Part shown: positions 8,775-17,897 of the stretch, one piece after another
Numbering within the stretch: the first letter of the stretch is position 1
Layout: the number at the start of each line of letters is the position of its first letter
Assembly (NCBI GenBank): GCA_016283095.1
Contig: JAEEMG010000008.1
Location: 1-40,663 of the forward strand
Reading direction: 5' to 3'
DNA from: Paludibacteraceae bacterium
GTDB lineage: Bacteria > Bacteroidota > Bacteroidia > Bacteroidales > Paludibacteraceae
Length of the DNA stretch: 40,663 nt
Notes under the pieces: model-generated
Told to the model about the DNA's origin: nothing
Databases searched by the model: none
What the model saw: only the letters and a program-made list of their open reading frames with translations
Made by a program: the position numbers and the translations under genes

Positions 8775-9335
8775 ATGAACACTGGTAAAATTTCAGCAAG
8801 ATACGCAAAAGCTCTATATGAGTTTGCTGCAGACGCCAATGTTGCCGACAAAGTGTACGAGACAATGAAACTCGTATCCGCAGCATTCGTCAGTGTGGAT
8901 GGACTCAAGGATGCAATTGCTAACCCAACAATAAGCAAGGACAAGAAGAAGGAATTGCTTACTATAATGGCAGGCGACAGTGTATGTGCTGAATACACAA
9001 GGTTTGTCGATTTAGTAGTTGAAAATAAGAGAGAAGATTATTTTCAAAGTATAGCACTTGTATATCAGGATCTCTACCGTAAGAAGAAGAATTTGGTAAG
9101 AGCTACAGTAGTAACTGCCTGCCCTATCTCTGCAGATGAGGAGAAAAGATTCCGTCAGGTGTTGACAAACGTGACAGATGCGGATATTGATTTTGACACC
9201 ACTGTTGATCCAGCACTTATTGGTGGATTCATCATGGAGGTCGAGACATATCAGCTTAACGCGAGTGTCAAGTCGCAACTCGACACTATCAGAGAGAAGT
9301 TGAGATATTCCAACTCTGCCAACGTACAATGTTAA
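8775..9335 (+). CDS. atpH: F1Fo ATP synthase subunit delta
   Basis: Stator cap protein of 186 residues, of normal length. The N-terminal helical bundle begins ISARYAKALYEFAAD, the usual start of the OSCP/delta family, and the C-terminal part has the conserved DPALIGGFIMEVETYQLNASV-like stretch (IGGF is diagnostic). It joins the b dimer to the top of the alpha3beta3 ring. It lies between atpF and atpA in the conserved order, 37 bases before atpA. Confidence 0.96.
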   Translation: MNTGKISARYAKALYEFAADANVADKVYETMKLVSAAFVSVDGLKDAIANPTISKDKKKELLTIMAGDSVCAEYTRFVDLVVENKREDYFQSIALVYQDLYRKKKNLVRATVVTACPISADEEKRFRQVLTNVTDADIDFDTTVDPALIGGFIMEVETYQLNASVKSQLDTIREKLRYSNSANVQC

Positions 9336-9372
9336 TCTTCTCGTTATTAGCAATTAAAAAAGAATTTAAGTT

Positions 9373-10974
9373 ATGTCTATAAAAGCAAGCGAAGTTTCTG
9401 ACGTACTTAAGCAGCAGCTCCAGAACATCGATTCTCGTGTAAAATTCGAGGAAGTTGGTAAGGTGCTTCAGGTAAGCGACGGTGTGGTTCGTATCTACGG
9501 ATTGCAGAACGCCGAGGCCGGTGAGTTGCTTGAGTTCGAAAACGGAATGAATGCAGTGGTCATGAACCTTGAGGAGGACAATGTAGGAGCCGTGTTGCTT
9601 GGACCTACAGACCAGGTTCGTGAAGGATTCACTGTAAAAAGAACAAAACGTATCGCTTCTATTCTCACTGGAGAAGGCATGGTTGGTCGTGTAGTCAACG
9701 CCATTGGTAACCCAATCGACGGACAAGGACCAATTAAGGGAGACTTGGTTGAGATGCCATTGGAGCGTAAGGCACCAGGTATCATCTACCGTCAGCCCGT
9801 AAAAGAGCCATTGCAGACAGGTATCAAGGCTATCGACGCCATGATTCCAATCGGTAGAGGCCAGCGTGAGTTGATTATCGGCGACCGTCAGACTGGAAAG
9901 ACTGCAATCGCTATCGATACAATCATCAACCAGAAAGAGGCATTTAAAGCTGGAAAACCAGTATATTGTATCTACTGTGCGGTAGGTCAGAAAGGTAGTA
10001 CAGTAGCCAACATCGTTAACACTCTAAAGGAGAACGGTGCAATGGACTACACTATCATCGTATCTGCAACAGCTTCTGATCCAGCAGCTATGCAGTACTA
10101 CGCGCCATTCGCAGCAGCAGCTATCGGAGAGTATTTCCGTGATAGAGGTATGCACGCATTGGTAGTATACGATGACTTGTCTAAGCAGGCAGTCGCATAT
10201 CGTGAGGTATCATTGATCTTGAAACGTCCTTCAGGTCGTGAGGCTTATCCAGGTGATGTGTTCTATTTGCACTCACGTCTATTGGAGCGTGCCGCTAAGA
10301 TCATCAACAACGATACTGTGGCAGCACAGATGAACGACCTTCCAGAATCATTGAAGGGTAAGGTTAAGGGTGGCGGTTCACTTACTGCCCTACCAATCAT
10401 CGAGACTCAGGCAGGTGACGTGTCAGCTTATATCCCAACAAACGTGATTTCCATCACAGACGGTCAGATCTTCTTGGAGACAAATATGTTCAACGCAGGT
10501 ATCCGTCCAGCTATCAACGTAGGTATCTCGGTATCTCGTGTGGGTGGTTCTGCACAGGTGAAGGCTATGAAGGCTATCGCCGGAACACTTAAGACTGATC
10601 AGGCTCAGTACCGTGAGTTGGAGTCATTTACTAAGTTCGGTGGTGATATGGACCCTGTAACTAAGATGACAATCGACAAGGGAGTTCGTAACACAGAGCT
10701 TTTGAAGCAACCACAGTATACTCCATATCCAGTAGAGCACCAGATCGCTGTAATCTACTGCGGTACTCAGGGTATCTTGAACGCACTTGCAAAAGAGGAC
10801 GTTCACGAGTTCGAGAAAGTTTATATCGAGCGTCTTGAGCACCTACACAAAGCTGACGTACTTGATCAGCTAAAGAAGGGTATCATCAACGACGATATCA
10901 AGGCTGTTCTTAAGAGCGAGGCTGAGGTTGTGATCAGCAAACTGAATTCAGGAAGAAGTGTAGCAACTGTTTAA
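9373..10974 (+). CDS. atpA: F1Fo ATP synthase subunit alpha
   Basis: Non-catalytic nucleotide-binding F1 subunit, 533 residues. The P-loop is GDRQTGKT (Lys176), and the arginine finger that reaches into the beta active site is Arg389 in [11 protein letters not shown]. The N-terminal residues bind delta. It is about 20 residues longer than E. coli alpha, through small insertions, without a break in frame. atpG follows after 11 bases. Confidence 0.99.
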   Translation: MSIKASEVSDVLKQQLQNIDSRVKFEEVGKVLQVSDGVVRIYGLQNAEAGELLEFENGMNAVVMNLEEDNVGAVLLGPTDQVREGFTVKRTKRIASILTGEGMVGRVVNAIGNPIDGQGPIKGDLVEMPLERKAPGIIYRQPVKEPLQTGIKAIDAMIPIGRGQRELIIGDRQTGKTAIAIDTIINQKEAFKAGKPVYCIYCAVGQKGSTVANIVNTLKENGAMDYTIIVSATASDPAAMQYYAPFAAAAIGEYFRDRGMHALVVYDDLSKQAVAYREVSLILKRPSGREAYPGDVFYLHSRLLERAAKIINNDTVAAQMNDLPESLKGKVKGGGSLTALPIIETQAGDVSAYIPTNVISITDGQIFLETNMFNAGIRPAINVGISVSRVGGSAQVKAMKAIAGTLKTDQAQYRELESFTKFGGDMDPVTKMTIDKGVRNTELLKQPQYTPYPVEHQIAVIYCGTQGILNALAKEDVHEFEKVYIERLEHLHKADVLDQLKKGIINDDIKAVLKSEAEVVISKLNSGRSVATV

Positions 10975-10985
10975 TTCTGTAAGAG

Positions 10986-11858
10986 ATGGCATCATTAAAG
11001 GAAGTAAAAGCGAGAATTGGCTCAGTAAACTCAACATTGAAGATTACTGGAGCTATGAAGATGGTGTCTTCAGCGAAGCTAAAAAAAGCTCAATACGCTA
11101 TTGAGTCTATCACTCCGTACCAGAGTCGCCTTAACAAGATTTTAAGTAATTTCTTGGCGACTGAGACTGATTTCCAGTCGGCTTTTGCAGAGGTCAGACC
11201 AGTATCAAGAGTGGCTGTTATAGCTTTCTCTTCAAATTCAAGCCTTTGTGGCGCATACAATTCAAACGTTGCAAAACAGTTGAATGTTGTGGTCAAAGAG
11301 CAATTGAATAGTGGTGCTGAGGTTGTTGTCTACCCTATCGGAAAGAAGATCACAGAGCAGTCGGAGAAGCTTGGCGTGCCAGTTGTTAAATCCAACAACG
11401 ATATGGCAGACCACCCGTCTTTCGATGCAATCAGCGAGGTCACTAATGAATTGATGAACAAGTTTTTGGCAAAAGAATTCGATAAAGTTATCGTAGTCTA
11501 CCACCACTTGAAGAACACTGCAGTGCAGAAACTTCAGACAGAGGTGTTCCTGCCAATCTCTCTTGACAAAAATTCAGGCGACGTCGACGAATCCACAGCA
11601 GACTACATCGTTGAGCCAGGCAAAGCAGAGATCCTTGAGTCTCTATTGCCTAAGGCATTGCGCACAAAAATGTACGCTTGTCTACTCGACTCTAACGCGT
11701 CTGAACATGGAGCCCGCGTCGTAGCCATGCAGGTGGCAACTGATAATGCTAATGAACTTATCAACGAGCTTACGATTTTGTACAACAAAACTCGTCAGCA
11801 GGCAATTACAAACGAGTTGCTTGATATTGTTGGTGGTGCAGCGGCATTGGCTCAATAA
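10986..11858 (+). CDS. atpG: F1Fo ATP synthase subunit gamma
   Basis: Central shaft of the motor, 290 residues. The N-terminal helix has the family signature (LKEVKARIGSVNSTLKITGAMKMVSSAKL) and the C-terminal helix ends with NKTRQQAITNELLDIVGGAAAL, which together form the coiled coil inside alpha3beta3. The middle Rossmann-like domain contains the FSSNSSLCGAYNSNV stretch; the more common form is SDRGLCGGLN, so this loop is somewhat divergent. Last gene of the operon, ended by the terminator at 11881. Confidence 0.97.
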   Translation: MASLKEVKARIGSVNSTLKITGAMKMVSSAKLKKAQYAIESITPYQSRLNKILSNFLATETDFQSAFAEVRPVSRVAVIAFSSNSSLCGAYNSNVAKQLNVVVKEQLNSGAEVVVYPIGKKITEQSEKLGVPVVKSNNDMADHPSFDAISEVTNELMNKFLAKEFDKVIVVYHHLKNTAVQKLQTEVFLPISLDKNSGDVDESTADYIVEPGKAEILESLLPKALRTKMYACLLDSNASEHGARVVAMQVATDNANELINELTILYNKTRQQAITNELLDIVGGAAALAQ

Positions 11859-11880
11859 AGAAGACTATTCTTTGAAATCA

Positions 11881-11917
11881 AGAGACCGTCTAACATGTTT
11901 AGACGGTCTCTTTTTTT
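11881..11917 (+). terminator. Intrinsic terminator of the atp operon
   Basis: A 12-bp perfect stem, GAGACCGTCTAA (11882-11893) with TTAGACGGTCTC (11899-11910), a CATGT loop and seven Ts. It lies 22 bases after the atpG stop and is the strongest terminator in the window. Confidence 0.95.
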
Positions 11918-12063
11918 GCAAAATTTTCAAGTCACACAAACGAATCACAGGTATTCTATCTTTCAACTTATCAAAAAAGGCCATTTATAGAGCAAACAAT
12001 ATGATTTTCCATTGTTTTCTCAACAAAAATCATCTATATCTTTTTTTTATTGATTCCGTTTTA

Positions 12064-12071
12064 TACTTTTG
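12064..12071 (+). promoter_or_regulatory. -7 box before the Dabb gene
   Basis: TACTTTTG matches TAnnTTTG and lies 26 bases before the ATG at 12098. The region between it and the atp terminator is AT-rich and otherwise empty. No clear -33 motif. Confidence 0.6.
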
Positions 12072-12097
12072 CAATAAGTGATAAAAGTGATAGAAAA

Positions 12098-12400
12098 ATG
12101 GTAAAGCATATTGTATTATTCAAATTGAAGCCTTTCAACTCAGAATCAGAAAGACTTGCCGCATGTGAGAAGATTAAAAGTGAACTTTCAGCTCTTGTCG
12201 AGAAAGTTCCTACCCTTCTTACCGCTGAAGTTGGAATCAACTGTAATCCAAACGAACAGTTCGACATCGCTCTTACAACAACACACAACGATATGGAAGG
12301 TTTGAAAGAGTATGCACAACATCCATTGCATGTTGACGTTGCAAAAAATTTCATCAGACCAATTTTGGAAGCACGCTCTTGCTGTGACTACCAATATTAA
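12098..12400 (+). CDS. Dabb-family (stress-responsive alpha/beta barrel) protein
   Basis: Small cytoplasmic protein of 100 residues. MVKHIVLFKLKPF is the diagnostic first strand of the Dabb ferredoxin-like fold, and DIALTTTHNDMEGLKEYAQHPLHVDVAKNFIRPI is its second half, with the conserved HP-H motif. Members dimerise into an eight-stranded barrel. Physiological substrates of bacterial members are mostly unknown. The frame opens upstream at 12050, but the -7 box places the start at 12098. dsbD begins 11 bases after the stop, so the two are probably co-transcribed. Confidence 0.9.
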   Translation: MVKHIVLFKLKPFNSESERLAACEKIKSELSALVEKVPTLLTAEVGINCNPNEQFDIALTTTHNDMEGLKEYAQHPLHVDVAKNFIRPILEARSCCDYQY

Positions 12401-12411
12401 ATACTACGCCT

Positions 12412-14496
12412 ATGAAAAATAAAGCATTATTCTTATTATTCGCTTTATTTGTTTGCATTCCTTCGTTTGCACAGATTCTCGACCCAGTAAAATGGAAAGT
12501 TGAACTGTCTAAAATTTCTGCTGACGGAAAAGCTACAATCACATACGAAGCGACAATCGACAAAGATTGGCATATGTACAGCACCAAAGAGGTGACTGAC
12601 GGTCCAGTGCCTACTTCATTTACATTGTCTGAAGTGGAAGGTGTCAAAATAACATCAGACATCAACCCCCGCAGCCGTGTCATTGAACAGTTTGAGCCTG
12701 CATTCGGAGTAACAGTTGGCTGGTATGAGGAAAAAGCCACATTCCAGCAACAGGTAAAGATTTCTGACAAAGACAACTTCACACTGAAAGGGTCTGTCAG
12801 ATACATGACTTGCAACAATCAAAACTGTTTGCCTCCTACAACTTATGAATTCGACTTATCTCAACATAACGCTGTAGCAAAAAAAAAAAATAGCTCAACA
12901 GTAGCTGAGGTAGAGACAAAAGACAAACAAGAAGAGACAACAAACGATGCATCTACTCCATTAATCGCGATCCAGGATCTTTCTATCAACAACGATTCCA
13001 GTAAGACAATTGCGGTCAGTGCGGAAAACCATCAGGAGAGAATCGACACTTGGGCAAATGTAGTAGATGAGATGAGAGCCTTCGGAGAAGTGGAAACCGA
13101 AGAAGGCAAGGATTCCCTATGGAAAACATTCCTGACATGTCTGCTTGGTGGACTTATCGCTGTCATAACTCCTTGCGTATGGCCTATCATACCAATGACA
13201 GTAAGTTTCTTCCTTAAACGAGGCAAAGATCCTAAAAAAGGTAAAAAAGCGGCAATCACCTACGGACTATCAATCATTGCCATATATGTAGGACTCGGAC
13301 TAGTGATCACCGTGCTTAGTGGAGCCGACGGATTGAACTCACTATCTACGAATGCCATCTTCAACATATTTTTATTCGCCCTTCTCGTGCTATTTTCCAT
13401 CTCCTTCTTTGGAGGCTTCGATTTAGCTCTACCTTCAACATGGAGCACAAAAATCGACCAGCACGTAGACAAGACATCCGGTTTGCTATCAATTCTTTTG
13501 ATGGCATTCACCCTTGTTATTGTCTCTTTCTCATGCACAGGACCAATCATCGGAACATTGCTTGTAGACATCTCCGTTAACGGAAGTCTGCTCGCTCCTA
13601 CTATCGGAATGTTGGGATTTGCCATCGCACTTGCAATACCATTCACACTATTCGCGTTTTTCCCAAGCTGGCTGAAAAACATGCCTCGCTCAGGAGGATG
13701 GTTGAATTCAGTGAAAGTGTTGCTCGGATTCTTTGAGTTGGCTTTCTCATTGAAATTCCTTTCAATGGCAGACCTTGCCTACGGATGGCACATCATGGAC
13801 CGTGAAGTGTTCTTGGTCATCTGGATCGTAATCTTCATGCTTGCCGGTCTTTATCTTCTTGGCAAAATCAAGTTTGCTGGCGACGACGATGTTGAGGTCG
13901 TTTCAGTGCCACGCTTCTTCTTTTCTACATTCTGCTTCAGCATGTGTATATATATGCTTCCAGGATTGTGGGGAGCGCCGTTAAAAGCTGTCAGTGCATT
14001 CGTACCACCATTGAGCACACAGGATTTCAATCTGTATAACGACAAAGTGTCTGCGACATTCAAAGACTACGATGATGCGTTGATGTATGCAGAGTTGAGA
14101 AACATGCCTGTCGTTGTAGACTTCACTGGCCACGCATGTGTCAATTGCCGAAAGATGGAATCATCCGTATGGTCTAACCCACGTGTTAAAAGCTTGCTTA
14201 CAGACGATTACATACTTGTTTCTCTATACGTGGACGACAGGACTGAACTGCCAAGAGTCGAGAAAGTCATCGAAAACGGCAAAGAAATCAAACTAACCAC
14301 CGTCGGAGAGAAATGGAGCTATCTCCAGAGATCTAAATTTGGAGCAAACGCCCAGCCATACTACTGTTTGCTTGATCCAAATGGAAAACCTATCAACCAT
14401 CCGATGGGATTTACAGAGAAATCAGATGAATTCATTGATTTCCTACGTACAGGATTAAAGAATTTCAAGAAAATCATAAAAGAAAACGAAAAATAA
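12412..14496 (+). CDS. dsbD: DsbD-like thiol:disulfide interchange protein
   Basis: Moves electrons from cytoplasmic thioredoxin to periplasmic or surface thiols. 694 residues: signal peptide (MKNKALFLLFALFVCIPSFA); periplasmic N-terminal domain with WHMYSTKEV and a Cys pair in MTCNNQNCLPP; a Lys/Ser/Thr linker; an eight-helix CcdA-type core with redox Cys255 (TPCVWPIIPM) and Cys375 (FSCTGPIIG); then a thioredoxin-like domain with CVNC (Cys576, Cys579). All three redox pairs are thus present. A run of 12 As encodes part of the linker (listed separately). Nitroreductase overlaps its stop by one base. Confidence 0.93.
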   Translation: MKNKALFLLFALFVCIPSFAQILDPVKWKVELSKISADGKATITYEATIDKDWHMYSTKEVTDGPVPTSFTLSEVEGVKITSDINPRSRVIEQFEPAFGVTVGWYEEKATFQQQVKISDKDNFTLKGSVRYMTCNNQNCLPPTTYEFDLSQHNAVAKKKNSSTVAEVETKDKQEETTNDASTPLIAIQDLSINNDSSKTIAVSAENHQERIDTWANVVDEMRAFGEVETEEGKDSLWKTFLTCLLGGLIAVITPCVWPIIPMTVSFFLKRGKDPKKGKKAAITYGLSIIAIYVGLGLVITVLSGADGLNSLSTNAIFNIFLFALLVLFSISFFGGFDLALPSTWSTKIDQHVDKTSGLLSILLMAFTLVIVSFSCTGPIIGTLLVDISVNGSLLAPTIGMLGFAIALAIPFTLFAFFPSWLKNMPRSGGWLNSVKVLLGFFELAFSLKFLSMADLAYGWHIMDREVFLVIWIVIFMLAGLYLLGKIKFAGDDDVEVVSVPRFFFSTFCFSMCIYMLPGLWGAPLKAVSAFVPPLSTQDFNLYNDKVSATFKDYDDALMYAELRNMPVVVDFTGHACVNCRKMESSVWSNPRVKSLLTDDYILVSLYVDDRTELPRVEKVIENGKEIKLTTVGEKWSYLQRSKFGANAQPYYCLLDPNGKPINHPMGFTEKSDEFIDFLRTGLKNFKKIIKENEK
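12879..12890 (+). repeat. 12-base poly-A tract inside dsbD
   Basis: Twelve As in the linker codons (AKKKNSS). One extra A would place a TAG stop immediately after the run, before the membrane domain. The tract could cause replication or transcription slippage. Confidence 0.8.
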
Positions 14497-15245
14497 TGGA
14501 TTTGTTAGCATTTTTGGAAAATCGCACCACAGTAAGGCAATACAGCGACAAAGAGGTGTCGAAAGAGTTGATCAACCGTCTTCTTGAAGTCGCTGGACAT
14601 GCTTCCACAACCGGCAACATGCAGCTTTACAGTGTTGTTGTGACAAGAGATGCAGAAAAGAAAAAAGCTCTTGCTCCGACTCATTTCAACCAACCGACTT
14701 TCACTAATGCTCCCGTCGCCATAACTTTTTGCGCCGACTTCAACAGATTCGTTAAATGGTGTGAGGAATCAGGAGCTGAACCAGGCTACGACAACGAATT
14801 CAGTTTCTTCACAGCAGCTATCGACACTCTCCTACTCGCCCAGACATTCGCTATCGCGGCTGAGAACGAGGGATTGGGTATCTGCTACCTAGGCACTACA
14901 ACTTACACGGCTGAAAGCATCTCAAAGATTCTTAACCTTCCTAAACGAGTGGTGCCAATCACAACCATCACTGTAGGATATCCAAAATCAGAACCAGCCA
15001 AGACGGACAGAATCGCGTCGACAAGCTGGATTCACGAAGAAGAATACAAAGATTATTCGGCTGAAGATATTAAAAAGATTTTCGGATACAAAGACGAGAT
15101 GGAAAGCAACAAGAAATTCATTGCTGAAAACAACAAAAAATCTTTGGCTCAGGTGTTTACTGACATCCGTTACACAAAGAAAGACAACGAAGCAATGTCT
15201 AAATCATTCTTCGACTTTGTGAGAAAACAGTTTTTGTGCGAATAA
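14496..15245 (+). CDS. Nitroreductase-family NAD(P)H:flavin-dependent oxidoreductase
   Basis: 249-residue FMN protein. The start (LAFLENRTTVRQYSDKEVSKELINRLLEVAGHASTTGN) is the classic nitroreductase N-terminus, where RxxR-YS contacts FMN phosphate. The middle helix (LLLAQTFAIAAENEGLGICYLGTTT) is also conserved, and the C-terminus (residues ~190-249) is like that of the NfsA/FRP branch, which prefers NADPH. It overlaps the dsbD stop by one base (TAATG), so translation is likely coupled. The shared unit suggests redox stress, but the true substrate is not evident. Confidence 0.9.
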   Translation: MDLLAFLENRTTVRQYSDKEVSKELINRLLEVAGHASTTGNMQLYSVVVTRDAEKKKALAPTHFNQPTFTNAPVAITFCADFNRFVKWCEESGAEPGYDNEFSFFTAAIDTLLLAQTFAIAAENEGLGICYLGTTTYTAESISKILNLPKRVVPITTITVGYPKSEPAKTDRIASTSWIHEEEYKDYSAEDIKKIFGYKDEMESNKKFIAENNKKSLAQVFTDIRYTKKDNEAMSKSFFDFVRKQFLCE

Positions 15246-15288
15246 TTTCTGAATTTCCAAACGCAAACGATCTTATTTAGCAAATATC

Positions 15289-15321
15289 AAAGAGATGCGA
15301 AGATTATTTCGCGTCTCTTTT
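15289..15321 (+). terminator. Terminator after the nitroreductase gene
   Basis: AAAGAGATGCGA (15289-15300) pairs with TCGCGTCTCTTT (15309-15320) in 12 bp with one G-T pair and an 8-base loop. Only four Ts follow in a row, so it may be leaky into the YD-repeat gene. Confidence 0.7.
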
Positions 15322-15346
15322 AGTTCTAAACCAACCTTATTTGAGC

Positions 15347-16360
15347 ATGATAAAGAGAATATTATCCATCATAAGTGGCTTGATTACCATTCTTGTTTTG
15401 TCTTCTTCATCAGATAAAGCTAAAACAATATGGGAAAAGGATGGGCTTAAAGGCAAAGTAAAAGAGATAAGGACTTATTCTGCCGATGAGAGTTCAGACA
15501 AAGACACAAAAGGTCGATTAAAAAAGATTACCAAGTACGATAGAAATGGAACCAGCAAAGAGACTTGCTATTACGATTCTATAGGGAACTTAGATTCCAA
15601 ATGGATCTACAAGTACGATGAGAATGGAAATTGTATAGAGAATTATTCATACGAATATAAAAATCCATTAGAAAAGGATCAAAACGAATCTGATTTCACA
15701 AATATAGATGAAGAGGGACGACATTATAAGGGAGGATTAGTAGAAAAAAGGACGCCAACGTATGACGCCAACGGAAGAATTGTCGAATGGACTATTTACG
15801 AATCACGACTAAAGAAAAAACATTTGACAAAAGAAACCATAAAATACGATAATCAAGGCAACGTAGTGGAACGCAAATCAAATGGAAAATTAGGCAATAA
15901 ACACACCTTTAAGTACGATGATCATGGTAATATGATAGAAAAGTGTTTCGAGTCAGACGGAAAATTACGACGCCTATATATCTACGAGTTCGATCACAAA
16001 GGGAATTTGACTATTGAAAAGGAATACATTTACTTTCAAAAAGATAAAGAAGAAAGCGAAAAGTTTTACAAATATGATAAGAAAGGAAATAAGATTCAAT
16101 CTAAAAAGTTCTTTTCATCTGGCGGGTATCCTTTAATAAAGACTTACAAGTATGATGAAAATGGCAATCTGATAGAAGCAGGTGTGGAGAGTCGTAACAT
16201 AAACGTAAATTATAAAGAGAGTTACCAATACGACGAAAAAGGCAACAAGACAGAATGTATTCAGACAGACGGACATAAGACACCTCTGGAAATAAGAAGA
16301 TGGTTCAGAGACTCAGACTCATACGGAGAATTCTGGGAATATGAATACTATGAGGAATAA
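15347..16360 (+). CDS. Secreted YD-repeat (RHS-like repeat) protein
   Basis: 337 residues. A hydrophobic N-terminus (MIKRILSIISGLITILVLSSSS) is a signal peptide or anchor; no lipobox Cys is seen. About nine repeats of ~22-30 residues follow, each with a [KTEQ][YF]D-x-x-G-N-x-x-E core: KYDRNGT, KYDENGN, TYDANGR, KYDNQGN, KYDDHGN, EFDHKGN, KYDKKGN, KYDENGN and QYDEKGN. Such repeats make beta-sheet shells in RHS/teneurin proteins, but here there is no RHS core signature and no toxin domain, and the protein ends just after the last repeat. Role unknown. The TTG at 15341 was rejected in favour of the ATG. Confidence 0.75.
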   Translation: MIKRILSIISGLITILVLSSSSDKAKTIWEKDGLKGKVKEIRTYSADESSDKDTKGRLKKITKYDRNGTSKETCYYDSIGNLDSKWIYKYDENGNCIENYSYEYKNPLEKDQNESDFTNIDEEGRHYKGGLVEKRTPTYDANGRIVEWTIYESRLKKKHLTKETIKYDNQGNVVERKSNGKLGNKHTFKYDDHGNMIEKCFESDGKLRRLYIYEFDHKGNLTIEKEYIYFQKDKEESEKFYKYDKKGNKIQSKKFFSSGGYPLIKTYKYDENGNLIEAGVESRNINVNYKESYQYDEKGNKTECIQTDGHKTPLEIRRWFRDSDSYGEFWEYEYYEE

Positions 16361-16388
16361 CCCAAAATGAGTTTATGAGATTGAATGT

Positions 16389-17894
16389 CTATATTTTAGC
16401 TCTTTTTCCTGTAGACAAAACTTCCAACTTCTTGAATTCTATTCGATGTGGCATTTCCGCTCTCGAAAGTTTAGGTTTCAGCCATACCATCAAATCCTCT
16501 TCTGTTAGAATCGCATCATCACGTAGCTCCACAATAGCATTCAACACAGATCCAAAATCTGAATCCGGAACGCCAAAAACTTTTGAAGCTGCGACATCAG
16601 GATGCTGGTTGATGACCATCTCCACACTTTCCGGAAATACATTCTCACCCCCACAAACCACCATATTCTTGGCTATACCACGATGGAAAAAATAACCTTG
16701 TTCATTCCTGATCATCAGATCTCCTGTGCTTTGCCATTGATTTTTGGCACCTATCATCGCCCATTTTGAACGAACCCAAAGCACTCCTACTCCATTTTCA
16801 CGAAGTTCACGAACATCACATTCCACTCCACGAATTGGTTTACCCAATGTTGTCTCCTCGTTAGCCTCTAAATCAGCAGGCGTCGCCAACATAAAGAAAC
16901 CAGCTTCTGATGTGCCATACAAATTATAGATAACAGGTCCCAAGACTCCGTGTGTTTCGTCGACTAAATGCTTATCCAATCTATCTCCTCCACTTATAAT
17001 GCACTTGACACTTCGCATTCGGGATTTCGATTCCGGAGCTTGCCATAATCTTGAAAGCATAGTTGGGACTATTGGCAAAACCTCAACACTCTCTTCTAAG
17101 ATTAAATCCAACGTCTCTTCAGTATGGAAATGACGAGACATACAAATTTTCTTTCCCATTGCCATAGCAATAATAAGTACACCTAACCCAAATCCATGGT
17201 AGAATGGCAACACCACAAACACACTCTTATAATCCTGTATCTTTATGTCTTCCAACAAAGCAAAGAAAGGAGGAAGAAACTGAAACAGAGTTGTTTTTCT
17301 AGACGCTTCCTTGTAATTTCCACTTGAGCCTCCTGTCAGAACAGCGATCTCACCACCATGCCAAACATGTGGCAAATCGACGTCTTCATATTTAGCTTTA
17401 TCCCCCATCAGTTCATGAATTGTTTGAGTGGAGACGCTACTGCAAGGCAACTGAGCAGGCAGACATTTTTCACGGAGTTCATCATCGAAAATAAGATAAT
17501 CCATTTTCTTATTTTTCAACAACGAATCCATTTTCTCCGACATAATATCAGTATTCAGCAAACGAATATGAACCCCTAAACGAGACAATGCCACCAAAAG
17601 CAAAGCCGACACAGTATGATTTCTACACAAGACTCCTACTCTCATCCCCTCGTCGATACCATACCGCATTTTCAACACCTTCGTCAAACGGATGGCCAAT
17701 GAGTATAATTCACCGTAGCTGATTTTCTCTCCTTCCGAAACAAACGCGATATCATGTTTATAATAATAGCGTGTGAAACGAAGAATCGACATTAATGTAA
17801 GGCCCTCTCGGATAAAACAGTATATCAATCTAAGAAATCCAAGTGGCGTGACAAAATGTAGTTTGACAAGAGCTTTGAATAAGACTAAATTCAT
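16389..17894 (-). CDS. ANL-superfamily AMP-forming acyl-CoA/acyl-ACP ligase
   Basis: 501 residues; activates a carboxylate with ATP to an acyl-adenylate, then a thioester. The phosphate-binding loop is VLTGGSSGNYKEA, the adenine motif is YNLYGTSEAG, the hinge Asp is in STGDLMIRNEQGYFFHRG, and the C-terminal catalytic Lys is in STGKRAKI, the last residues. The P-loop is slightly off the usual TSGTTGxPK, with Ser-Ser-Gly. The C-terminal lid (NVFPESVEMVINQHPDVAASKVFGVPDSDFG) is standard for long-chain FadD-like ligases. It starts 3 bases after the SDR stop, so both act in one pathway, likely on a fatty or aryl acid; the substrate is unknown. Confidence 0.88.
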   Translation of the reverse strand: MNLVLFKALVKLHFVTPLGFLRLIYCFIREGLTLMSILRFTRYYYKHDIAFVSEGEKISYGELYSLAIRLTKVLKMRYGIDEGMRVGVLCRNHTVSALLLVALSRLGVHIRLLNTDIMSEKMDSLLKNKKMDYLIFDDELREKCLPAQLPCSSVSTQTIHELMGDKAKYEDVDLPHVWHGGEIAVLTGGSSGNYKEASRKTTLFQFLPPFFALLEDIKIQDYKSVFVVLPFYHGFGLGVLIIAMAMGKKICMSRHFHTEETLDLILEESVEVLPIVPTMLSRLWQAPESKSRMRSVKCIISGGDRLDKHLVDETHGVLGPVIYNLYGTSEAGFFMLATPADLEANEETTLGKPIRGVECDVRELRENGVGVLWVRSKWAMIGAKNQWQSTGDLMIRNEQGYFFHRGIAKNMVVCGGENVFPESVEMVINQHPDVAASKVFGVPDSDFGSVLNAIVELRDDAILTEEDLMVWLKPKLSRAEMPHRIEFKKLEVLSTGKRAKI

Positions 17895-17897
17895 AAA

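Noticed and set aside
9289-9726. 145-codon minus-strand frame at the start of atpA
   Set aside because: It is antisense to atpH/atpA, rich in His, Cys and Asn, and has no promoter.
11746-12081. 111-codon frame across the end of atpG and its terminator
   Set aside because: It runs through the terminator hairpin and the next promoter, overlaps atpG, and shows no family likeness.
15347-16360. RHS polymorphic toxin or contact-dependent system
   Set aside because: No RHS core signature, effector domain or immunity gene is seen.
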